DNA of 14,435 nucleotides, from positions 1-14,435 of the forward strand of contig JAPYQD010000009.1 of the NCBI GenBank assembly GCA_029937335.1. Direction: 5' to 3'. The position numbers were made by a program, and so were the translations under genes. Origin of the DNA: Gammaproteobacteria bacterium. Lineage in GTDB: Bacteria > Pseudomonadota > Gammaproteobacteria > PS1 > Pseudothioglobaceae. The first letter of the stretch is position 1. Each line of letters starts with the position of its first letter. The notes beneath the pieces were generated by a model. It searched no databases. It saw nothing but the letters and a program-made list of their open reading frames with translations, and had not been told where the DNA came from. Shown piece after piece: positions 7,095 through 13,677 of the stretch.

Positions 7095-8507
7095 ATGGGT
7101 TTACCTGTCATTTCATTAGTTGGGCGCCCAAACGTAGGCAAGTCCACACTATTTAATCGCTTAAGCAAGTCACGCCAAGCCTTGGTATCTGACTTTGAAG
7201 GCTTAACGCGTGATCGTCAATATACAGAAGTTTTATTAGATGACGACAGCGAAACTTTTGTCACCATTATTGACACCGGCGGTTTAACCAATGAAGTCAA
7301 TGAAATTGATAGTGGCATTCAAGGCCAAGTATTAAACGCTTTAGAAGAGTCTGATGTTATTTATTTTATTGTTAGTGCTAGAGATGGTGTTATTGGATTA
7401 GATCGAGAAATTGGTGCACAATTGCGTCGACTCAAGAAAAAGATTGTTTTAGTTTGTAATAAGGCTGAAGGGTTAGACCTTAGTCTAGCAGCAGAATTTT
7501 ATGAACTGGGCTTAGGAGAACCAATACTAATTTCGGCTGAACACGGCCAAGGTATTGAAGAATTAATCGACCATACGTTACCACTACTACCCCAGGTAAC
7601 AGATGACGAAGAAATTGATGAAGATGTTGAGGGTATTGCTGTTGCAGTGCTGGGTAGGCCTAATGTAGGAAAGTCCACGCTGATTAACCGCATCTTGGGT
7701 GAAGAGCGCGTGCTAGCGATTGACTTGCCAGGCACCACCCGTGATAGCATCTATATTCCTTTTGAGCGTGAAGGGCAAAAATACACGCTGATTGATACTG
7801 CCGGTATTCGCCGTAAGCGCTCTACCCATGAAAAGATTGAAAAATTCTCAATCATTAAAGCCATTGATGCTCTAGAAAAATCACACGTGGTTATCCTAGT
7901 GTTAGATGCTCGTGAAGGGGTGACCGAACAAGATGCCACCCTACTCGGCATGATTGCTGATAAAGGTAGAGCTTTAATGATTGCCATTAATAAATGGGAT
8001 GGGCTAGATGAGTATCAAAAATCAGAAGTAAAGCGCAAACTTGAAGTTAAACTCTCGTTTGTCAATTACGCCAGCGTACATTATATTTCTGCCCTACATG
8101 GTTCTGGTGTGGGCAAACTATTTGCACCTATTCAGAAAGCATTTCAAAGTGCGGGTGAAAAACACCCGACTTCATTGCTAAATAAAATATTAGAAAAAGC
8201 CAATCAAGGGCACCAACCACCACCTGTTAAAGGTAGGCGTTTAAAGATTAAGTACGTCAATCAATCTGATGTATTTCCGCCTACCTTTACATTCCATGGC
8301 AACCACTTACAAAGCGTACCAAATGCTTATGAGCGCTATCTAAAAAATCTATTTATTAGAGAGTTGAAACTCACTAATACGCCTATTAGAATGGAATATA
8401 GAAGCGGTGAAAACCCTTTCAAAGATAATAAGAATGAATTAAATGCTAGGCAAATCGTCAAGAGACGCCGCCTAATGCAGTTTATTAAGAAGCGGAAAAA
8501 GCGTTAG
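7095..8507 (+). CDS. der: GTPase Der (EngA), ribosome assembly
   Basis: This is the essential two-GTPase-domain protein that helps mature the 50S ribosomal subunit. The 470 residues are somewhat shorter than E. coli Der (490). The first G domain has GRPNVGKS (10-17), DTGG (60-63) and NKAE (122-125). An acidic linker (about 169-178) precedes the second G domain with GRPNVGKS (187-194), DTAG (234-237) and NKWD (299-302). A C-terminal KH-like domain spans about 355-445, with the family phrases PPTFTFHGN and NPFKD, and a strongly basic tail follows. The first G4 box has E where Asp is canonical. The gene starts 13 bases after yfgM without an obvious ribosome site. Its last 23 bases overlap, tail to tail, the end of a minus-strand gene. 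Confidence 0.97.
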   Translation: MGLPVISLVGRPNVGKSTLFNRLSKSRQALVSDFEGLTRDRQYTEVLLDDDSETFVTIIDTGGLTNEVNEIDSGIQGQVLNALEESDVIYFIVSARDGVIGLDREIGAQLRRLKKKIVLVCNKAEGLDLSLAAEFYELGLGEPILISAEHGQGIEELIDHTLPLLPQVTDDEEIDEDVEGIAVAVLGRPNVGKSTLINRILGEERVLAIDLPGTTRDSIYIPFEREGQKYTLIDTAGIRRKRSTHEKIEKFSIIKAIDALEKSHVVILVLDAREGVTEQDATLLGMIADKGRALMIAINKWDGLDEYQKSEVKRKLEVKLSFVNYASVHYISALHGSGVGKLFAPIQKAFQSAGEKHPTSLLNKILEKANQGHQPPPVKGRRLKIKYVNQSDVFPPTFTFHGNHLQSVPNAYERYLKNLFIRELKLTNTPIRMEYRSGENPFKDNKNELNARQIVKRRRLMQFIKKRKKR

Positions 8508-8832
8508 AGTAGCTCGCCTCTTTTGTGTTCTTATCCAGACTAATGGTTAATTCACAATACGAATTTTCTAAAATTTTAGCTTGAGATGGATCGTCGCTAC
8601 AAGCACAACCTGATAATACTTCACAAAAAAATACACCTGTTTTAATTTCAATTGAATCTTTAGTTTCACGGCTAGACAAGATAATTGGTTCAATCGTCGA
8701 CTGATCAATCACTGCACTGTGATTACAACAATCTTTTAAAGGTAATACGCCGAGCTCGAGTGATTGAACAGCTTGTTTAAAATACTGAGGAAACTCATCG
8801 CTTCCCCAATATTTTAAAACCTGGTCAAACAC
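8485..8832 (-). CDS. Conserved-looking cysteine-rich hypothetical protein
   Basis: I do not assign a function to this 115-residue protein. It has no signal peptide or membrane segment. Six cysteines (35, 36, 70, 76, 78, 93) sit in a pattern that looks constrained: LGVLPLKDCCN, then GVFFCEVLSGCACSDDPSQ, then NSYCELTISLDKNT. The GCACSDDP block, followed by a CEL strand and an alternating hydrophobic-charged segment, reminds me of small uncharacterised proteobacterial proteins, but I cannot name a family. Metal or iron-sulfur binding is possible from the cysteine spacing, and is inference only. The GTG start shares its G with the TAG stop of pyrG, so translation probably depends on pyrG. No ribosome site is evident. 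The last seven or so codons lie antisense to the end of der. It is likely a real gene because it fills the gap exactly and continues the pyrG transcript. Confidence 0.7.
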   Translation of the reverse strand: MFDQVLKYWGSDEFPQYFKQAVQSLELGVLPLKDCCNHSAVIDQSTIEPIILSSRETKDSIEIKTGVFFCEVLSGCACSDDPSQAKILENSYCELTISLDKNTKEASYSNAFSAS

Positions 8833-10472
8833 TATGAAGAAAGAATTAAATTATGCGCCTTACTAGCGGCCTTGATAAAGCTTTCAAACAATGGATGACC
8901 ATCACGTGGATTAGAGGTAAATTCCGGATGGAACTGACAAGCGACAAACCAAGGATGATCTTTAATTTCAACCATCTCTACTAGTGTGCCATCAATAGAA
9001 CGACCCGATATTGTTAAGCCTGCGGCTTCAAGCTGACCAATTAACTGGTTGTTAACCTCATAACGATGACGATGACGCTCAGTAATCACATTTTTGCCAT
9101 AAATTTTTCTGGCATTTGTGCCCTTAACTAGTGCGCATTCCTGACCACCTAAACGCATAGTACCACCTAGATCTGAAGCTTCATCTCGAGTTTGTACACT
9201 ACCGTCTTCTTCTTGCCATTCAGTAATTAAACCTACCACTGGATAGGGTGTATTTTCGTCAAACTCTGTGCTGTTAGCACCAGCCATACCTGCCATATTG
9301 CGCGCATATTCAATCACCGCTACTTGCATACCCAAACAAATACCCAAATAAGGTACATTATTTTCACGTGCGTATTTAACGGTTGCAATCTTACCTTCAA
9401 CACCACGATTACCAAAACCGCCTGGTACTAATATGGCACTCATTTCACTTAAACAATCAGCGCCATTTTTTTCAATATCTTCAGAATCGAAGTAGTGAAT
9501 GTTAACTTTGGTTTGCGTGTGTAGACCTGCATGAAGTAACGACTCAGACAAAGACTTGTAGGCTTCTGTCAAATCCATATACTTACCAACCATAGCAATG
9601 TCCACACTGTGTGTTGGATTCTCAAGTTTTTCAACAACACTGATCCACTCACTCAAGTCTGCATCCTTGCAATCAAGGCTAAGTTTTCTCACTACAACGT
9701 TATCCAAACCCTGCTCATGTAGCGCCTGTGGTACTTTATAAATGGTATCAACATCCAGTGAAGTGAAGACTGAACTCTCTTCTACGTTGGTAAATAAGGC
9801 AATTTTTGCACGCTCTGCATCTGGTAATGGGTATTCTGATCGACAAATTAAAATATCGGGCTGGATACCAATACCTCTAAGCTCTTTCACCGAGTGCTGA
9901 GTTGGTTTGGTTTTTAACTCACCTGCCACCTTGATATAAGGCAATAAGGTTAAATGTATAAATAAAGTATTTTCACGGCCAATTTCTAAACCTATTTGTC
10001 TAATTGCCTCCATAAATGGCAAAGACTCAATGTCACCAGCTGTACCACCAATTTCGACCAAAGCAACATCAGCGCCTTCTGCACCTATATGCGTTAAGCG
10101 TTTTATCTCATTAGTAATGTGTGGAATAATCTGTACTGTTGCGCCAAGATAATCACCACGACGCTCACGCTCAATCACGTTTTCATACACACGACCTGCA
10201 GTAAAGTTATTTTTCTTGCCTAGTTTTTGACGTATAAAACGCTCATAATGCCCGAGATCAAGGTCTGTTTCAGCGCCATCATGAGTCACAAATACTTCAC
10301 CATGTTGGAATGGACTCATGGTGCCAGGATCGACATTAATATACGGATCCAACTTAAGCATGGTAACGTTAAGTCCGCGAGATTCTAAAAGTGAAGCGAG
10401 GGAAGCTGAAGCGATTCCTTTACCTAAAGAGGAAACCACACCGCCGGTAATAAAGATATATTTTGTTGTCAT
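8832..10472 (-). CDS. pyrG: CTP synthase
   Basis: This glutamine-hydrolysing enzyme makes CTP from UTP, the last step of pyrimidine nucleotide synthesis. The 546 residues match the family (545 in E. coli). The N-terminal amidoligase domain opens with KYIFITGGVVSSLGKG (4-19) and includes KLDPYINVDPGTMSPFQHGE (40-59) and EIGGTAGDIES (140-150). The class I glutamine amidotransferase domain has PGGFGNRG (350-357), the nucleophile C379 in LGICLGMQ, and the His-Glu pair in CQFHPEFTS. The HRHRYEVN segment lies just before the end. The ATG at 10470-10472 is the standard start, with no visible Shine-Dalgarno sequence. The gene diverges from the MsbA-like exporter, and a small cysteine-rich gene follows with a one-base overlap. 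The common gammaproteobacterial partners eno or kdsA do not follow here. Confidence 0.98.
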   Translation of the reverse strand: MTTKYIFITGGVVSSLGKGIASASLASLLESRGLNVTMLKLDPYINVDPGTMSPFQHGEVFVTHDGAETDLDLGHYERFIRQKLGKKNNFTAGRVYENVIERERRGDYLGATVQIIPHITNEIKRLTHIGAEGADVALVEIGGTAGDIESLPFMEAIRQIGLEIGRENTLFIHLTLLPYIKVAGELKTKPTQHSVKELRGIGIQPDILICRSEYPLPDAERAKIALFTNVEESSVFTSLDVDTIYKVPQALHEQGLDNVVVRKLSLDCKDADLSEWISVVEKLENPTHSVDIAMVGKYMDLTEAYKSLSESLLHAGLHTQTKVNIHYFDSEDIEKNGADCLSEMSAILVPGGFGNRGVEGKIATVKYARENNVPYLGICLGMQVAVIEYARNMAGMAGANSTEFDENTPYPVVGLITEWQEEDGSVQTRDEASDLGGTMRLGGQECALVKGTNARKIYGKNVITERHRHRYEVNNQLIGQLEAAGLTISGRSIDGTLVEMVEIKDHPWFVACQFHPEFTSNPRDGHPLFESFIKAASKAHNLILSS

Positions 10473-10498
10473 TGAAAACTAACAAAGTTGAAATGGTT

Positions 10499-10504
10499 AT
10501 GATA
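10499..10504 (-). promoter_or_regulatory. pyrG: Possible -10 element for pyrG
   Basis: On the minus strand this reads TATCAT, a 5-of-6 match to the -10 consensus. It lies about 27 bases upstream of the pyrG ATG, so a start near 10492 would give a short leader. No -35 box of quality is seen at 16-18 bases. Confidence 0.3.
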
Positions 10505-10518
10505 CACAAAACTGTGTA
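10503..10518. promoter_or_regulatory. Dyad TACACA-N4-TGTGTA between divergent pyrG and msbA-like genes
   Basis: A perfect 6-base inverted repeat, TACACAAAACTGTGTA, sits in the centre of the only divergent promoter region of the window. It touches both candidate -10 elements (10499-10504 on the minus strand, 10517-10522 on the plus strand). That position would suit an operator acting on both genes. It could equally be chance in AT-rich DNA, and I do not recognise a specific regulator for it. Confidence 0.3.
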
Positions 10519-10522
10519 GAAT
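10517..10522 (+). promoter_or_regulatory. Possible -10 element for the MsbA-like gene
   Basis: TAGAAT matches the -10 consensus at 5 of 6 positions and lies 29 bases before the ATG at 10552. A transcript from about 10529 would have a short leader. At the right spacing only TGGTTA (10494-10499) is present as a poor -35. The better TTGAAA at 10488 is too far upstream. Confidence 0.3.
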
Positions 10523-10551
10523 ATGGGCGTATTAAATCATCGTAAATATTG

Positions 10552-12273
10552 ATGCAATACAAACAATTTTTCTCGCGCTTGTTCTTCTATTTAAAGGCGC
10601 ATATTGGCAAACTTGTCTTTACTTCAGTAATGATGATGTTTGCAACCGCACTAGAAAGTTCTATCCCTGAAATCACTGGCCGTATTGTTGATGAGCTATT
10701 TGCTGCTGAACGCGATCAACAAGTTGCTTTAATTTACGCTTTGGCTTTATTTGGTGTGATTGTGCTTAGCTCTATCTTTGCCATGACCTCTACTGCTGCT
10801 AGCTCTTGGGTATCTAACAAAGTAATTATGGACTTACGTGTCGATATGTTTGCCAAATTATTAAGACTACCCAAGTCTTATTTTGACCAACACCCTACTG
10901 GCAAAACCCTATCTAAACTTACTTTTGATGTCGAACAAATTGCAGCGGCTGCCTCGAGTATTTGGCTCGATTTTATTAAATCATCTATGTCTGTTATTAT
11001 TTTAGTAGGCTACCTATTTTATAAAAATTGGCAACTGAGTTTAACCCTACTCATTTTATTACCCTTAGTTTACCTGGCAGTAAAACTCTCATCAAACCGT
11101 ATGCGTAGCTCTAGTAAAAAAGTACAAAACTCAATGGGTAGAATGACACATCTACTCGATGAAAATATTTCAGGTAGCTCTTTGGTTAAAATCTACCACG
11201 CACAAGAACAAGAGAGTAAAAAATTCAACGATCTTATTAAAAACATTCGTCAACAACGATTCAAAGTTGATATGACCGGCGCATTCAATACAGGCTTTGT
11301 TAATATCTTAATTGGCCTCTCTTTGGGTAGTGTGGTGTATTTTTCATCAACCTTATTGGTCATGAGTGCGGGTGAGTTCCTGTCTTTCTTTACTGCAATG
11401 GGCATGTTGGTCAAACCCGCTAAAAGCTTAGTTAATATCAACAAACCATTACAAACTGCGATGGCTGCAGGTGAGAGTGTATTCGGGCTGATTGACGAAG
11501 ATGAAGAGCATAACAGCGGCACCAAACAACTCAAAAAGTCTAAAGGTGCAATCAAATTTAACCATGTCTCATTTGGTTACAATGATGAAACCACTGTGCT
11601 TGATGACATTAGCCTAGATATTAAACCAGGAGAAACGGTTGCCTTGGTGGGCTCAACAGGTAGTGGTAAAACCACTATCATTCAATTATTAGCCAAATTT
11701 TATTCACCCACTGCCGGCTCTATTACGATAGATGGTATCGATATTGCTGAATTTGAAGTCGATTCATTGCGTTCACAAATTGCTTTTGTTGATCAAAATG
11801 TACGTTTGTTTAACGATACCGTTAAAGGTAATATTGCACTTGGTCAAATTGACACCATGAGCGATACTCAAATTGAGCATGCTGCTAAAGTATCTAACGC
11901 ACATGAATTTATTCAAGAACTCAGTGACCAATTCGATACCGAGATTGGTGAAGACGGCGCTAAACTCTCTGGTGGCCAACGACAACGCTTAGCGATTGCT
12001 CGAGCGATTGCCAAAGACAGTCCGATTTTAATTTTAGATGAGGCTACCTCAGCACTTGATTCTGCTACTGAAAAACAAGTTCAAGCTGCTATTGATGAGA
12101 TGCAAAAAGATCGCACCACTATTATCATTGCACATCGACTCAGTACAGTACAAAAGGCTGATCGAATTGTGGTGCTACGTCGTGGTGAAATTATTGAACA
12201 AGGTTCACATAAAGATCTAATTGATGCAAAAGGTGAATACGCTTCTTTATACAAGCATCAGTTTGAAGGTTAA
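10552..12273 (+). CDS. msbA: MsbA-like ABC exporter (fused membrane and ATPase domains)
   Basis: This 573-residue half-transporter would dimerise in the inner membrane. In the MsbA family it flips lipid A-core from the inner to the outer leaflet. The N-terminal 300 or so residues hold six predicted membrane segments, with the coupling region RLPKSYFDQHPTGKTLSKLTFD split over residues 106-126. The ATPase domain has Walker A GSTGSGKTT near 367-375, the signature LSGGQRQRLAIARAIA, Walker B ILILDEATSALD and the switch histidine in IIIAHRLSTV. I chose the ATG at 10552 over the TTG directly before it. E. coli MsbA is 582 residues and is followed by lpxK; here no lpxK follows. The exporter class is certain. 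The lipid A substrate is inferred, and a multidrug exporter of the same family remains possible. Confidence 0.85.
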   Translation: MQYKQFFSRLFFYLKAHIGKLVFTSVMMMFATALESSIPEITGRIVDELFAAERDQQVALIYALALFGVIVLSSIFAMTSTAASSWVSNKVIMDLRVDMFAKLLRLPKSYFDQHPTGKTLSKLTFDVEQIAAAASSIWLDFIKSSMSVIILVGYLFYKNWQLSLTLLILLPLVYLAVKLSSNRMRSSSKKVQNSMGRMTHLLDENISGSSLVKIYHAQEQESKKFNDLIKNIRQQRFKVDMTGAFNTGFVNILIGLSLGSVVYFSSTLLVMSAGEFLSFFTAMGMLVKPAKSLVNINKPLQTAMAAGESVFGLIDEDEEHNSGTKQLKKSKGAIKFNHVSFGYNDETTVLDDISLDIKPGETVALVGSTGSGKTTIIQLLAKFYSPTAGSITIDGIDIAEFEVDSLRSQIAFVDQNVRLFNDTVKGNIALGQIDTMSDTQIEHAAKVSNAHEFIQELSDQFDTEIGEDGAKLSGGQRQRLAIARAIAKDSPILILDEATSALDSATEKQVQAAIDEMQKDRTTIIIAHRLSTVQKADRIVVLRRGEIIEQGSHKDLIDAKGEYASLYKHQFEG

Positions 12274-12282
12274 GCTTTAGAG

Positions 12283-13665
12283 CTACCCTTTAGTAACAAT
12301 CATCTTATGTTCTAGCATGTCATGCATAGAGTAGCCAATACCGCCAATACCATAACCTGAATGCTTACGCCCTGCAAACGGCATCCAATCTACCCTAAAG
12401 GTAGTGTAATCATTAATCATTACTGCACTGGCTTCTAACTTTTTAGCCACATCCATTGCCAGTTCAGCATTATCACTAAAAATAGCAGATTGAAATGACA
12501 CATCTAAACTATTGGCCTGCTCTATTGCATCATCAATTGTTTGATAGCCATAGACACACACAACAGGGCCAAAAACCTCTTGGGTGGATACTTTTGAATC
12601 CTTAGCTGGGTTAAGTAGTACAGTCGGTTCATAGCTAACCTTGTTAATACGCTTTCCGCCAGTGATTAATTTAGCACCCTCGTCAATCGCCTCATTTACC
12701 CAAGCCTCAATTCGATCAGTCTCTTTTGGTAAAATAAGCGGGCCTAAATCACTGTCTTCATTAATAGCATCACCCACTACTTGCTTAGAAGCAATATCGG
12801 CAATTTTTTGCGCCATTTCAGTGGCTCGATTTTCAGGCACATAAACACGTTGTACCGACACACATACCTGACCAGAATGATACATACTGGCTTTTACTAC
12901 ACCATTAAAAAATCCTTCTTCATCAGCATATTCATCAAAAATAAGTGGTGCTACGCCACCATGCTCTAATGCACAACGTGTACCAGGAGCTAACTTAGAT
13001 TTCAAATACCAGCCTACTTTAGCAGAGCCAATAAAACTGAAAAAGGCCACACGTGAATCAGTAACCAATTTTTCTGAATTTTCTCGACTGGTCATTGCAA
13101 CTTGTACCCAACCATCAGGTAATCCCGCTTGTTTGATTAATTCAGCCAAACGCAAACAACACAATGGCGTAACAGCCGCTGGCTTAATAATTACCGGACA
13201 ACCCGTGGCAACGGCCGGAATCACTTGGTGAATACTTAAGTTAAGCGGGTGATTAAAGGCACTCACCGCCACCACAACACCAATAGGCTCTAGAATAGTA
13301 AATGCCTCATGACCAGCGCCTGCGGCGCTCAAATCCATTGGTATTTCAACACCTTTGCTATTTTCAATCTCAGTAATAGCGATATGTATGCCGTTTACTG
13401 CACGAGTCACCTCAACGCGCGCATCACGAATCGGCTTACCGCCTTCATTGGCAATTAAACGTGAGAAATCTTCATGTTCAGCATCAACCAGTTTGGCCAA
13501 TTTTTTCAAAATAGAAATTCGCTCATGCATAGGCAGGCATCCTGACTGATGCAGTGCTTGTGCTGTAGATAACATATTATCTACTTGTGCACTATCATGC
13601 ATTTCTAGCTCAGCCAATACTGCACCGGTATAAGCTTGATTAACAATTAGCTTTTCTACTGCCAT
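12283..13665 (-). CDS. NAD(P)-dependent aldehyde dehydrogenase family protein
   Basis: This enzyme oxidises an aldehyde to a carboxylate (or thioester) with NAD or NADP. The 460 residues lie in the ALDH superfamily range. Visible motifs are the oxyanion asparagine N138 in SAFNHPLN, the cofactor lysine K161 in IIKPAA, the Rossmann FIGSAKVG (211-218), the general base E234 in ALEHGG, the nucleophile C268 in SGQVCVSVQR and EVFGPV near 366. The usual ELGG is replaced by EHGG and the usual PWNFP by AFNHP, which places it outside the classic betaine/acetaldehyde subgroups. The ATG is preceded by TAAGG at a good distance. This site overlaps the stop of the upstream ThDP-enzyme gene, which ends 9 bases before, so the two are probably co-translated. 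The substrate is unknown; it may be the aldehyde produced by the neighbouring enzyme. The gene is convergent with the exporter gene, 9 bases apart. Confidence 0.9.
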   Translation of the reverse strand: MAVEKLIVNQAYTGAVLAELEMHDSAQVDNMLSTAQALHQSGCLPMHERISILKKLAKLVDAEHEDFSRLIANEGGKPIRDARVEVTRAVNGIHIAITEIENSKGVEIPMDLSAAGAGHEAFTILEPIGVVVAVSAFNHPLNLSIHQVIPAVATGCPVIIKPAAVTPLCCLRLAELIKQAGLPDGWVQVAMTSRENSEKLVTDSRVAFFSFIGSAKVGWYLKSKLAPGTRCALEHGGVAPLIFDEYADEEGFFNGVVKASMYHSGQVCVSVQRVYVPENRATEMAQKIADIASKQVVGDAINEDSDLGPLILPKETDRIEAWVNEAIDEGAKLITGGKRINKVSYEPTVLLNPAKDSKVSTQEVFGPVVCVYGYQTIDDAIEQANSLDVSFQSAIFSDNAELAMDVAKKLEASAVMINDYTTFRVDWMPFAGRKHSGYGIGGIGYSMHDMLEHKMIVTKG

Positions 13666-13672
13666 GATATTG

Positions 13673-13677
13673 CCTTA
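13673..13677 (-). promoter_or_regulatory. Ribosome binding site of the aldehyde dehydrogenase gene, overlapping the upstream stop
   Basis: Read on the minus strand, TAAGG spans these bases, with 7 bases to the ATG at 13665. Its TAA is the stop codon of the ThDP-enzyme gene. This supports the chosen ALDH start and coupling of the two genes. Confidence 0.65.

Noticed and set aside
7458..7469. NKAE instead of NKxD in the first GTPase domain of Der
   Set aside because: It looks odd because Asp is canonical in the G4 box, but I recall the same E in Der proteins of other proteobacteria, and the second domain keeps NKWD, so it is not evidence of a defect.
10549..10551. TTG start for the exporter gene
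   Set aside because: The immediately following ATG at 10552 is in the same frame and is the more likely start; only one residue differs.
11250..11555. A 101-codon minus-strand open frame within the exporter gene
   Set aside because: It is antisense to the membrane and linker region of the ABC exporter, with no ribosome site or domain; chance frame.
12268..12287. Imperfect hairpin between the convergent exporter and ALDH genes, with an AGCT/AGCT core
   Set aside because: The core stem is only four base pairs, outer pairs need bulges, and no T-run follows on either strand. It is too weak to call a terminator.
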